64,000 nt of DNA from Pseudofabraea citricarpa (taxonomy: Eukaryota > Ascomycota > Leotiomycetes > Helotiales > Dermateaceae): contig JAPWGK010000002.1 of assembly GCA_029641185.1 (NCBI GenBank), positions 3,100,001 through 3,164,000 on the forward strand, in the 5' to 3' direction. A program made the position numbers and the translations under genes. The notes beneath the pieces were generated by a model. That model did not search any database. It was not told the origin of the DNA and worked only from the letters and a program-made list of their open reading frames with translations. Numbering within the stretch: the first letter of the stretch is position 1; each line of letters starts with the position of its first letter. This document shows, piece after piece, positions 44,504 through 55,204 of this stretch.

Positions 44504-44962
44504 CGAAACAGGGCACCTGGTACGAATACGAACACTGCCAATGGCACTCCAGCTATTCAAGGACCACCATCTCTCTCCACCGGACCAGCAAGTCAAGGAT
44601 CCAGTGGCTATGGAATAGCTCAAGCTCCCCTAGCTCCAGGTAGGAGTGTCAGCGTAGGATTCGCGACGGCCGGGGACAACTCATACCATCTCAGAGGTCA
44701 GAGCAGCGCTGTCTTTCGGCCTCCAGCTCTCTACGACTTTACGTCTGCCAACCGACCTGGTATTCCATTCCCTAACGCACCTGATCCTACCTCGTGGACC
44801 GATACTTTCAATGCTAGTTCTGGTGCTGGTGCTAGTTCTGCTGCCAATCCGAACCACATGGCTGTGGGTGTCGGTCGTGGAACATTCATCACCGCCCATT
44901 CGCGTTCCAAGGAGAATGAACACCCAGCTAGTGGCAATGGTGGCGATGGCGACCAAAAGTAG
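44504..44962 (+). CDS. Orphan Ser/Gly/Pro-rich ORF, possible alternative C-terminus of the RRM protein
   Basis: From a potential acceptor (TAAG ending at 44503) the frame runs 152 residues to a TAG stop. It is rich in Gly, Ser, Pro, Thr and Asn (APGTNTNTANGTPAI, PASQGSSGYG, PDPTSWTDTFNA) and ends GGDGDQK, which resembles the tails of fungal RNA-binding proteins. Joining it to the RRM exon ending at 43669 keeps frame only with the TAAG acceptor; the CAG acceptor eight bases later, which fits the branch site better, is out of phase. If used, the isoform would have about 556 residues. It could instead be an independent gene with an unidentified first exon. Confidence 0.4.
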   Translation, partial: RNRAPGTNTNTANGTPAIQGPPSLSTGPASQGSSGYGIAQAPLAPGRSVSVGFATAGDNSYHLRGQSSAVFRPPALYDFTSANRPGIPFPNAPDPTSWTDTFNASSGAGASSAANPNHMAVGVGRGTFITAHSRSKENEHPASGNGGDGDQK

Positions 44963-45184
44963 GGTCCCGAAGTCGTTGCTCTGATGCCTTCCGGATTGGA
45001 CCTTCTACCTTGCTCTTTCTCTCTCTCGCTATGGCTCTGGTTTTGCTGCTTTCGGTTTGATGGCTGCTTGGCATCTGTTTGTTTGCGTGTTTGGTGGCGG
45101 CTCCTTTCTTTCATCAGCATGCCTGGATTTTTCTCCCCTTGCCGTGGAGCTTTTCACTCGGCTTTCGATTTCGCGAACGGCATT

Positions 45185-45252
45185 GCGGTGCGGTGCGGTG
45201 CGTTGCGTTGCGTTGCGTTGCGTTGCGTTGCTTTGCTTTGCTTTGCTCTTGC
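45185..45252 (+). repeat. TGCGG/TGCGT/TGCTT pentamer repeat
   Basis: Three homogenised blocks follow each other: TGCGG units, then TGCGT units, then TGCTT units. This suggests serial expansion of point variants of one pentamer. Confidence 0.85.
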
Positions 45253-45304
45253 GGTGCTTCTTTGCGGGTTCCGGCTTTTATTTTTATTACTACGGCTGCA
45301 TTCA

Positions 45305-45382
45305 CTACGAAGTCACGAATTACGAATCACGAACCACGAATTACGAGGTCACGAATTACGAGGTCACGAATCACGAAGCGAT
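45305..45382 (+). repeat. ACGAATT/ACGAGGTC repeat
   Basis: About eight units of TCACGAATTACGA-like words, imperfect, directly after the pentamer repeat. Confidence 0.75.
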
Positions 45383-47048
45383 GTTTTCTTTCCTTCTTCT
45401 TTTCCTCTCCCTCTTTAAATCCGGGAGAGGTTCTGCTTGCTTGCTTTTTTGCGTCGTTTACTCGCGGAGATACCCAGATTTGCTTTCTTGCGAGTTTTTC
45501 TTTCTCTCCCTGCGTTGTCTGGATTAGCTTTTTCTTCTTGCTCGTAGATGCAAGAATTGAATGGAGTATAATACTAAAAAAGAAGACCCCGATTATTTTT
45601 GGTTGTGCGTGAGACGTGAGGTGTAGCAGGGGTATGTATCATGGAGGCTTGGGGTATAGTCAAGATCTTGCTCACCAAGCGGTGTTGAAGCGCTGATATG
45701 CATGTAGGTATTCACATGAGCTGGGGCACCTGGTTGCTCTTGGGCGTTTAGTCGTGTTTAGGCGTGGAGAAGATTATGGCTACCCGGTGGAATACAATCG
45801 CTGCGGGAATCAGGATAGCCGCTGCGAGGAATGCAATCACTCGAAGAAGCCGAGTCGTCAAGATGCGGACAGTTGCTAGGGCGGTTATGGTGGGCTAAAT
45901 AAAGGAGCAAAGGAGCAAAGTCATCGAGAGCTACATGGCTGCTATAGAAACAAATATCACGTAGAAGAATAGAGATCTGAGGAGATTATGGTCGTTGAGC
46001 ACAACAGATTTTCCTCAAGAAATGTACACCCGCTAAGGAGCGTACAGTTAGTGGGAGGACCCAAGTTATCAAGCAAGCAAAGTAGTAAGCTCGCCGTGGG
46101 AACTACCAAAAGATACATTGTAGGAAAGAGGAGAGGGTTTACGAGGGGGATGTAGAGGGGGTGAACCATAAGATAGCTATGTCATCCTCTCACGTTAGAG
46201 ACAATCTGGGAGCAACTTCTATTTAGAATAGACAATTACAACATCTAGAATGGAGGGAGAAGGTTTCCGGTTATGATTCCCAGAACCTAGACAACGATAA
46301 GAAGAAGGCCTTAAGCAGATGTAGCTGATACGTGTGAATCTGTTCTGGTCAAATATGAGGGACTATAAGCTATATTGCGAGATCATATAAACCTATACAA
46401 GCAAGACCTCGAATTACTATGAATACGATAGCCGTTGGTGGTCATCTGACTAGCTAGATACCTTAGAATCTAAATACTGCACTTGGGAGGAAGTCCTAGA
46501 ATCCATCGTATCATGGCTTCAAGTAAAGAGAGGTTAACTAGATAGCCGACGTGTTTATCTTGGTACTTACAAGGTTAACCCAAAGAGAAAGGTGCCGTGT
46601 ATAAGAAGTAGCGGGAATTCTCAGACCTAGGTAGCCTCGATATATTTTTGGCTTGCATGCTTATGGCGTTGCCTGCGAGGGGAATATTTCTTCCTCTAAT
46701 AACTTGCGGTGCAAATCAAGTCTAATCTGTAAGTGGGATCCGTTTAGCCAGGACTGTGAAGCGGAGAAGTAGTATTATCCCAGTGTTATATACAAATGGG
46801 CAGCTGAGATATCCTTTGCGAGATCCAAGTTCAATCTCTCCTAGGACTAGTGTGTACTTCTTAATCATAATGGCTTGCACGGCAGCCCTTCACTCTAGGC
46901 TATCATATGCAAAGGAACAATGATTTTCATTAATATGAAATAGCGATAATCTGTTCATATAAACCGAAGATATCATTACCCTTGATACTGCACAATAAGC
47001 CTACATGACAAGAGCGTCTATTCTATAAAAACGCCACCCAACCGCTGT

Positions 47049-48870
47049 TTACTTCCTCGTCTTCCTGGCATGCTTTACCAAATTCTCTATGACACCCTCA
47101 AACGCCTCTCTATCCCCAAGTTTTTCATCCGTCCTCTTGGTCCAGTAGTCGAGAACCTCTTTTGCTGTTTCTTGCATTACCTCTAGCTTCTTGACATGCT
47201 CTTGGAGCTCCTCGGCAGTCATGCCATTCATGGCCTCATTGGTGATGGTACACAGCTGTCGGGCAGAGACCAGATCCAAATCTGGGGCAGGTGCCGGCCC
47301 TCTCCTTCGTTTTGAGGACGAAGGCTTTCCCTGCGAATCAACAGAGGCACTTGAATCGTTGCCGTCGCTGCTCTTCAGGCGTGATATGGAGCGAGAATCA
47401 GTAGAAGTCCGGGGTGATCCGGAAGAGGGGTTGAGATGAATTGAAGGTAGGATAAGCTTTTTCTGCTTTGATGCTGGCAGAATTTCGTCAAGGTCTACTG
47501 GCACGCCAAGAGAGACAAGAAAAAGTCGCCGGATACGAGAACGGATCCAGTTGGGTGGCTGAAGAGGTGGTGGTGCAACAAGCTGGGACCACAAAGAAGC
47601 ACTTCTTTGCGTAAGAAAGATAGGGTTGGTGTCCTTTGGAAGTGGTGGTAAGATGGATACATCGATCGTATCGGGTGGGAAGAGGGCATTCAAATAAGGC
47701 TCCGTAGCATCTTGAATGGCATCTGGGGAATCTAGCTTAGAGAAGTCTAGAACTGGCTACATAAGGAGATATCAGTTCTGAGCATAGGGGCAAATTTAAA
47801 CGGCTGTGAATATAGTGTAGATTTGCTACTTACAAACGAAGGTGCTATAGGTATGGACTGTGGAGGAGGTGAAGCAACCTCTGGCTCTTGAAAGCCATCA
47901 TCAAAATCGTCAAAATCAGCATCCTCAGCTCCCTCCTCAAAATCATCAAAATCATCTCCAAACCCTCCTTCAGATCCATCCTCTGCCTCGTTGTAATCAT
48001 TCGTGGGGTCGATTGAGGCTTTTCGAAGTCGTGCGGTCCCGGAAGACTTGCGTCTCGAATGGCTTACGAACGGGGACCTGCTAGCACCAGGGAAGGTTGG
48101 CGACACTGATACGGTCAATCGCTCGCTGGAATATAAAGGGAACAAACGAGCTTACCTGGTATGTCCTTCACTTGCTCAACAACGTCCGGCTCTGCATCTT
48201 CCCTTCTCTTCTCATAAGCATCGGTTCCTGGAACCTCTCCGAAGCTTGGCTTGGAGTCGACTTTCTCAACCCTTGTGATAGGGATGGGCAGATCGCCAGG
48301 TGTACTGCCAGCTCTGGCTCTGGAGATACTGGAGGCTCGACTGCTTGGAGCCGATGCTCTTACCACCATGTCTGGCACAGCATCTGCGCTACGCAAATCG
48401 TGCGCAGTTGTACCAGGAACTTCTCCATAGCTTGCAGACTCATCAATCTTCTCAACTATGGTTATAGGGATTGGTCGGTTTCCTGGGGTTGATGGGCTGC
48501 GGTTACGAGTAATGTCGTCAATGCCGGCACCTACAACCTCTGGTATGACTGCTATCTGATCTGGCTCAGCGTCTCCTGCTCGGATCTTGAAAGCATCAGT
48601 GCCTGGCACTTCGCCATGGCTGGGTTCAGTGTCAACCTTCTCCACACGGGTCACTGGGACTTCAACTGGCGAGTTCAGGGACTCCAGTCCAGACTGTGCA
48701 TCGGAGAAATGATCATCAGACGACTCGGAAGATGCTGTGCCAGTCTTAATTAGCATAAGAACATATCGAAATCGTATGCTTGCATTGTATTTACCTAGAT
48801 CGTGGGCTCCTGGGTCAGAAATGCTGGTCCTTCTAGGAGGCTCCAGACCGCTGTGATCTTCTTCTGGCAT
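47049..48870 (-). CDS. Aftiphilin/Laa2-like clathrin-adaptor accessory protein
   Basis: Four exons: 48795-48870, 48156-48734, 47834-48105 and 47049-47756. The introns are 60, 50 and 77 nt and the product has 544 residues. The first half is disordered and carries three near-identical repeats of the form VEKVDxxPSxGEVPGTxAxxxRxxDAxPD. The middle has an acidic Asp/Phe cluster (GFGDDFDDFEEG, DFDDFDDGFQ), typical of peptides that bind AP-1 or GGA ear domains. The C-terminal part contains LWSQLVAPPPLQPPNW followed by SRIRRLFLVSLGVPVDLDEI. This resembles the clathrin-binding box of aftiphilin and the fungal DUF5102/Laa2 family, and a helix follows. The likely role is as an AP-1 accessory factor in trans-Golgi/endosome traffic. 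The family assignment rests on motif memory. It is divergent from nsp1, with 471 bp between starts. Confidence 0.72.
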
Positions 48871-49341
48871 GATGGATAAGGGTGAAGGTGGATTAAAGTG
48901 TGAACGTTGTGGATGTGAAGCTGTGTCAGAAATTCCCACGACAGAACATTCTTGTGTCCAGGTGGTGATTATGAGCTTCGTCTGAACTCTCGTAGTAGTA
49001 GCGGAACTTCGTCGAGGGGCCCAGAACTCGGGAGTTTGGGGCGCGGCAGCGAGCTCCCTTGCACTACTCTACAAGGTTTCCTCATTGATCAGAAGAAGCT
49101 CGCCTAAATTTCATACCGCGACCAACGCGACTCTGAGGAAAAGCTACAACTTCACGCGCGAGCAATGCGCCGTATCTAATTGCCATTCCACCCTCTATTC
49201 GATCTCGATCTCTCATTGTCGATTCTCCTCGACCCGACAGCACAACGACCGGTGACGGAGCCGCGCTAGCGCTACGAAGTAATCTTTGACCTTTCTCCCA
49301 GACAGCTGCATTTCTACCAAAACAGTCGAAACTCCACCAAC
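48871..49341. promoter_or_regulatory. Bidirectional promoter region, Laa2-like / nsp1
   Basis: The start codons are 471 bp apart and face away from each other. The nsp1 side is pyrimidine-rich. No named element is recognised. Confidence 0.5.
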
Positions 49342-51383
49342 ATGTCTTTTACCTTTGGGAACAACAATGCATCGGGCGCCGGCGGTACATCGAGCCCATT
49401 TGGAGGGGCAAGCAGTGGTGGAGGATTATTTGGGCAGACCCCAACGACATCTGCCCCTACCACCAGCGCAGGTGCAGGTCTGTTTGGGCAAGGCTCAGCA
49501 ACGACGTCAACAGCTCCAGCGGGAGGCATGTTTGGGGGTGGAAGCACATCCGGAGGAGGCATATTTGGTGGTGGTGCATCTACACCTGGAGGATCATCTA
49601 TGTTCGGAGGTAACAAGCCGGCGGCTTCAGGCCCTGGAGCGTCAGGCCCTGGAGCGTCAACACCTCTGTTTGGAAGCACTGGCTCGACACCTGCTGGAGG
49701 CTTATTCTCTGCAGCTAAACCTCCTGCAACCTCAGCAGGGACCACAGGTGGTTTGTTCGGCGGCGGAGCACAGCAGTCGAGCACACCATCTTTCAGTTTT
49801 GGCAACTTAGGACAAAAGAAGGACGAGACTGCTACACCATCTACAACTGAAAACAAAACTCCTGCGCCATCGTTTGGTAGCCTTGGACAAGCATCAACAG
49901 CCCCTCCATCTGGGTCAACAACACCTGCACCCAACAAGCCTAGCTTTAGCTTTGGTAATTCCACTACACCAGCAGGGCCACCTCCTGCAGAGCCTCCAAA
50001 GAGCCTATTCAGTACTGGAGCCTCTACATCAGCACCTGGTGGGTTATTTGGCAGTGCTGCAAAGCCAGCAGACTCTGCTCAAAAGCCAGCAGGCTCCGGG
50101 TTGTTTGGAAATGCAGCTTCGACTCCAAGCTCTGCTTTATTCGGTGCTCCAAAGCCAGCTTCTACGCCAGCTTCTCAACCGACTGCTACTCCTAGCCTGG
50201 GTATTTTTGGGGCTCCTAAACCTGCTCCTACTCCATCCACTGCTTCCCATACAGCTTTCGCATCTCCAGCTCCGAGCATGTTCCCATCTATAGCGACCAC
50301 CAGTGCACCAACGCCTTCGGCCCCAGCTGCAACACCTGCTTCAAATCTCTTTGGGCCAAGCAAACCCACGCCAACTTCTTCTGCCCCCAGCCAAGCTCCT
50401 GGCGGCGTCTTTGGAGGCTTGTCCAGTACTAGCACAGGTACAGCTTCGACTCCAGCACCAGCTGTTGCTCCGGCTTCAGGTTTGTTTGGTGGATTAGGAA
50501 AACCTGCATCTACAGCTCAACCGTCGACATCTACTCCAAGCACAACTGCCCCAGCAGCATCTGCATTCGGGCCCAAACCAACAGAAACAACCACTACACC
50601 AACTCCGGGAAACGCTGCAGCCCCTTCAACAACAGCTCCATTGGGGGCTTCTACCGCAGGACCTACTCCTCAGCTTTCACGTCTCAAGAATAAGACCATG
50701 GATGAGATCATCACTAGATGGGCTTCTGATCTTTCCAAGTATCAGAAAGAGTTCCAGGAGCAAGCCGCTAAGGTAGCCAAATGGGATAGGCTCTTGGTAG
50801 ACAATGGAGAAAAGATCCAACAACTTTATAATAGTGCACATGAGGCCGAAAGAAATACCATCGAGATCGAGAACCAATTAGCATCAGTGGAGAGCCAGCA
50901 GAATGATCTTGCTTCTTTCCTGGATCGATATGAAGCAGAAGTTGATGAGATGTTTGAGCAGCGTATAGGTCCAGGAGAATCACTACAAGGGCCAGATCAA
51001 GAGCGTGAAAAGACCTACAAGCTTGCCGAAAAGCTGACCGACAGATTAGATGAAATGGGAAAGAACATTTCCGGTATGATTGACGCTATTAATGATGCAT
51101 CTGCTACACTTAGCAAGAGTAATAAGACGGATGATCCGGTAAGCTTTTACATGACCAGGATTGTGTTTCAAACTGCTAACTACATCGAAAATAGCTATCC
51201 AATATCGTGCGGGTACTGAACCAACACCTACAACAACTCCAATGGATTGACCAGAATGCTACCCTACTTCAGAAAAAGGTTGCTGCTGCACAGAATCTTG
51301 GTCAGAGTATGGTATCGAATGGTCACGGAGGACACGAGAGTGATGTAGATAGCTTCTACCGGTCATACATGAGCAGGCGATAG
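49342..51383 (+). CDS. nsp1: Nucleoporin Nsp1
   Basis: Two exons, 49342-51138 and 51195-51383, give 661 residues with one 56-nt intron. Residues 1 to about 445 are FG repeats (GLFG, SLFG, FGG and SFSFGN types) in Thr/Ser/Pro/Ala spacers, forming the permeability barrier of the nuclear pore. Residues from about 448 (SRLKNKTMDEIITRWASDL) form the conserved coiled-coil Nsp1_C region, which assembles with Nup57 and Nup49 in the central channel and with Nup82 on the cytoplasmic side. The last exon (LSNIVRVLNQHLQQLQWID ... SFYRSYMSRR) completes the final coiled coil; it is easily missed because the first exon runs on into the intron for 25 codons. A duplicated SGPGA sits in the FG region. It is convergent with the ATPase inhibitor gene. 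Confidence 0.95.
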
Positions 51384-51748
51384 ACCTACCATGGAGGACA
51401 TTTTAGGGTGGCACGGCGTTTTGATACGGTTATTCAATTTGACGTTTGGAATATGGAGCCTATTCCGTTTTGAACAGCAAACCCATGCATAGTTTGCATG
51501 CACACAGCACACATTGTTAGTGTACGATAGTTAAAAAGATATTAGAAATGAGAAGCATGGGAAAACATCGGCATAGGTTTTGAAAAGAGCTGCAAGTATG
51601 TTGTACTGTATACATTCGTCCGGGACCGTTGGACCTTCTCTCCGTCTCTCCCCGATAGGTATTAACTGTATTCCCAGGTGTGATTCAGCCACGTTCTGAG
51701 CACTGGAATCTCCCGCTGCAAAACATGTAAACTGCAATCAAGCGTTAC
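51384..51748. other. Intergenic between convergent nsp1 and ATPase inhibitor genes
   Basis: This 365-bp stretch must hold both 3' UTRs. I see no further feature. Confidence 0.5.
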
Positions 51749-52189
51749 TCACTTTTGCTCTCCGCCCTGGGACTTGGTGAGCTCGTCACTGCGGAAGAAG
51801 ATGGTTAGCGTGGGGTTCCATGGCAGTCATGGCTATGGCATAGAACTTACATGTGGTCCTCGAGCTTCTTCAAGTGACCTTGTTGTTCCTCGAGCTTCTT
51901 CTTGAGCTCCTGGAGCTTCTCCTTCTCGCGCATCTTGATGTTGTAGTCTTCATTGGCCTTCTCCCGCTTGGTAAAGGCATCACTAGAAGCACAGAGGATA
52001 GCAGTTAGCTTGATTGTAACCGGCAGAGAAGACATGGGATTCCATGAGGGGGACGGGGACGGGGAAGGTATACCCTCCACCGGCAGCCTTGGGAGCTCCG
52101 GTATCTCCTGCACCCATAGTGCGAGATGTGGTGGTGAATGATCGGAATGAGGCCGGTCGAACAGCTCTTACGATTGATTGACGAAGCAT
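51749..52189 (-). CDS. Mitochondrial F1F0-ATPase inhibitor (IF1/INH1 family)
   Basis: Three exons, 52074-52189, 51851-51982 and 51749-51788, give 95 residues, normal for the family. The introns are 91 and 62 nt. The N-terminus (MLRQSIVRAVRPASFRSFTTTSR) is a typical mitochondrial presequence. The spliced GGGDAFTKREKANEDY matches the inhibitory segment conserved in fungal IATP proteins. The rest is a highly charged helix (KEKLQELKKKLEEQQ, HLKKLEDHIDELTK) that should form the dimerising coiled coil. The protein binds F1 at low matrix pH and stops wasteful ATP hydrolysis. The exact joins GG/T and AT/T restore Gly-Asp and Ile-Asp. Confidence 0.9.
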
Positions 52190-52315
52190 TTTGTGGTTTG
52201 GATGGGAGCGATTGAGCTTGGGGTGCTTAAGTATCTGAGGGGGTTCTTGTTGATGGAGGGTGGTGATAGGATCTGCTGATTCTTTAGGCCTCGGAAGCTT
52301 CCTCGCGTGGCTGGC

Positions 52316-52365
52316 AGCACTGGTTGGTTGGCTGGTTGGCTGGTTGGCTGGTTGGCTGGCTACAA
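52316..52365 (+). repeat. GGCTGGTT octamer repeat
   Basis: About five GGCTGGTT units with minor variation, about 130 bp upstream of the ATPase inhibitor start on the opposite strand. Confidence 0.8.
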
Positions 52366-53039
52366 CTGGCCCGTGGAATCCCCATCTCGATTCTGCGAAT
52401 CGACGTCAGTCTGGCAGCCTGGGCGCCTGAGGCTTTAACATGGAAGTCCCCGACCCGACCCGGATCATGAGCATCATCATGTGACTAGTACTTGGCACAT
52501 GCATGCGTGAGGATGAATTGGGGAGATTGGGGTTGGAACTTGGAGGTGAGGGGAGGGAAGAGGCTCTAATAGGGTCTGGCACGGTAGCCTTGTCGATATT
52601 ATCCTCACTCACGGTCGTGGAGTTCACCATCACGCAGAGATCATTCGATCCGGGAGCTCCCATGGTCAGGTCGTTGTTTATCTGGCTCCTACTCCTCCTG
52701 CTCCTGACTGCACATGACGACCCAAGACGTGGAGGACAACAACACGGTATGATGATGGTAATGCACTGCCACAAATAGACCACGCACCACGATGGTCATT
52801 GGCCGTTTCATGGCTCCAACGCTGCTCGCCATTCAGAATAGTCCTCGACCTGGCTGACGGATTGACATGGGATTGGGAGCGGAGGCGAGCAATGATGGTA
52901 CACAAGTCCCTCTGGGATATTGACGGTACGGTAGCTGCCACAAGGCAATGCATTGAAATTGAATCTTGATGGCATCAAAGCAAGGATCTCTGTGTCGGTC
53001 AGCCCTGCCTGGATGACATTATGCCGGGCTCTCTTGGTG

Positions 53040-53072
53040 GGTGTGTGGGCGTGGGCGTGGGCGTGGGTATGT
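53040..53072 (+). repeat. GGGCGT hexamer run
   Basis: Three to four GGGCGT units flanked by GGGTGT and GGGTAT variants. Confidence 0.75.
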
Positions 53073-53688
53073 GATGCGAGAGCAATAGTCAGTCGTTGGC
53101 TCTGGGGGATGGAATACAAATAGCTGATGGAGGTACTGCAAAGAGAAATGAAGCTGGAAATGATTAATTGATACTCTCTCTACTCATCTTATCTGAACTC
53201 TGCCTTGCCAAACTCTCATACCCACACACTCATTCTAAAGCCCTCCTCCCTCGACCACAACTAACACAACAACAACACACACACACAAAGACTCTAGAAG
53301 AAGGAGATTGCACCGTTCCTACTTCTCCTGTACCGTCTACAGTCGCAGCCAGACGCAGACACACGCGCAGCCGCCGACAAACAAACGCAGGAAGCACGAC
53401 ACAGCCAAAATTACAGGTGCAACCAGCTTGTTTTGTCCCGCCGCCGCAGGCTCAAGACCGTAAACCGTAGCAGGAGTCGCTTGCCTTCCCTGGCCTTCGC
53501 TCTCGCGCTAAAACTTCCCTTCGATCTTCGCTCGACCTCATTCACCACAACACCATCAACATCAACCTCCCATCCATTTCGACTTCTTCTCCCACCCTCT
53601 CGAAATCTCCTTGCACCACCCCCCTCTTACAAACACATCGAGCACCTCCACGCTCAACCCCATCAAACACACAATCAGATCCAACCAG

Positions 53689-54162
53689 GTGAGACACAAC
53701 CCGCTCCTATTTCGTCATTTGTTCGCCCTGTCCTCCTGCCTGCGCTCGTCTCTCATCTTCTGCTCCTGCAAGCAGAGTCGCCGATGCCAAAGGGTCAGAC
53801 TGCCTGGGTGTCCGATCCGCAGAGAGGATGACATTTGTCTCTGAATGGCTTCATGGCATTTAGGGGGTTTGCGCCTACTACCCCTCTTAGACCGCTGAGG
53901 GGTACTTTCCCCAACCATTGTTGGACACTGGCAAGGCACAGGCGATTCCGAAGAGCACTCCATCAAATCAGCGGGAAGCAATATACACACGGGCTTTCGA
54001 GCCTCGATTTCAGTGCATCTGGATCCTCCCAGGCATGAAATTGAACTAAGGCTCGCTCTCGCTTTGGGCCGTGGGATACACGTACTACTGCCCGCCGGTC
54101 AACAAGTTCTCGCTTCTATCAACTTTTGCTTCTACCACCTACTGACATCACCTTTCGCGCAG
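53689..54162 (+). promoter_or_regulatory. Probable 474-nt 5'-UTR intron of the 14-3-3 gene
   Basis: A strong donor (CCAG/GTGAGA) at 53689 and a strong acceptor (CTACTGAC branch site, pyrimidine-rich tract, GCGCAG ending at 54162) enclose 474 nt. The spliced leader would then end CACAGTACATCCGCAATC before the ATG. Several short ATG-initiated frames inside it would be removed. Confidence 0.5.
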
Positions 54163-54180
54163 CACAGTACATCCGCAATC

Positions 54181-55204
54181 ATGGGTTATGAGGACTCCGT
54201 CTATCTCGCCAAGCTCGCAGAGCAGGCTGAGCGTTACGAAGGTGAGCACTACAGAATCATCTACGCCGCGCTAGCGGGGCTAATCAATGGGTCACAGAAA
54301 TGGTTGAGAACATGAAGTCCGTCGCCTCTGAAGACCAAGAGCTTTCCGTCGAAGAGCGAAATCTTCTGTCCGTTGCATACAAGAACGTTATTGGTGCCCG
54401 CCGTGCATCATGGAGAATCGTTACCTCGATCGAGCAAAAGGAGGAGTCAAAGGGCAACTCATCTCAAGTTACGCTCATCAAGGAGTACCGTCAAAAGATC
54501 GAGGCCGAACTTGCCAAGATCTGCGAAGATATCCTTGAGGTTCTTGACAAGCATTTGATCCCTTCTGCCAAGAGCGGAGAGTCCAAGGTCTTCTACCACA
54601 AGATGTGAGTAGATTCGCCCCCGTAAGAAAGGCCTTCACTGACAAGCATTGCGCAATATAGGAAGGGTGATTACCACCGTTACCTTGCTGAGTTCGCCAT
54701 TGGTGACAAGCGAAAGGAGTCTGCCGACAAGTCTCTTGAGGCTTACAAGAACGCCACCGAGGTTGCCCAGACTGATCTTGCACCAACACACCCAATCCGC
54801 CTTGGTCTTGCTCTTAACTTCTCCGTCTTCTACTATGAGATCCTCAACTCACCCGACCAAGCATGCCATCTTGCCAAGCAGGCTTTCGATGATGCTATCG
54901 CTGGTAGGTTCCGTCATGTTGCAGTATAGAAAACCAGGCACTAACTAGTTTGACAGAGCTTGACACCTTGAGCGAGGAGAGCTACAAGGATTCCACATTG
55001 ATCATGCAACTCCTGAGAGACAACTTGGTAAGAATTCTTGATACCTCAATACGAGCGCGCATTGACTAACGTTACTAGACTCTCTGGACCTCATCTGAGG
55101 CAGAGCCAGCTGCTACGGAGTCTGGCGCTGCACCAACTGAGACCAAGGAGACTGCCCCAGAGGCCGCTGCACCCGCAGAGCCAGAGACTAAGGCTGCTGA
55201 ATAA
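54181..55204 (+). CDS. 14-3-3 protein
   Basis: Five exons: 54181-54241, 54298-54604, 54662-54903, 54957-55027 and 55079-55204. They give 268 residues. It binds phospho-Ser/Thr motifs as a dimer and acts in signalling, cell cycle and metabolism. Family motifs are present: [20 protein letters not shown] at the start, [20 protein letters not shown], then [12 protein letters not shown], the [14 protein letters not shown] helix and [17 protein letters not shown]. The residues that bind phosphate (Lys in AYKNV, the Arg pair and the Arg-Tyr of YHRYL) are all kept. The acidic Ala/Glu/Pro-rich tail is variable, as usual. Introns are 51-57 nt. A long leader intron probably precedes it. Confidence 0.97.

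Larger units (their letters stand above)
44963..47048. other. Intergenic with pentamer repeats and decayed sequence
   Basis: About 2 kb without a supportable gene. It holds two simple repeats (45,185-45,252 and 45,305-45,382). From about 45.7 to 46.95 kb it is A/T-rich and full of TAG/CTA words. Short protein-like fragments there (for example a Cys/His-rich stretch near 45,780) are interrupted by TAG codons. Confidence 0.5.
52190..54180. other. 2 kb between ATPase inhibitor and 14-3-3 genes
   Basis: It holds the promoter of the inhibitor gene, a GGCTGGTT repeat near 52,316-52,365, a GGGCGT run near 53,040-53,072 and the promoter and long leader of the 14-3-3 gene. The leader is C/A-rich with many CAACA and TCTCC words, as in highly expressed fungal genes. 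No separate gene is supported. Confidence 0.5.

Noticed and set aside
45079..45612. 177-codon plus-strand frame over the pentamer and ACGAATT repeats
   Set aside because: Its length comes from the tandem repeats, which stay open in several frames; the peptide is simple sequence.
53168..53831. 100- and 132-codon frames before the 14-3-3 gene
   Set aside because: They lie in the C/A- and C/T-rich leader, which is depleted of stop codons; the composition explains them.
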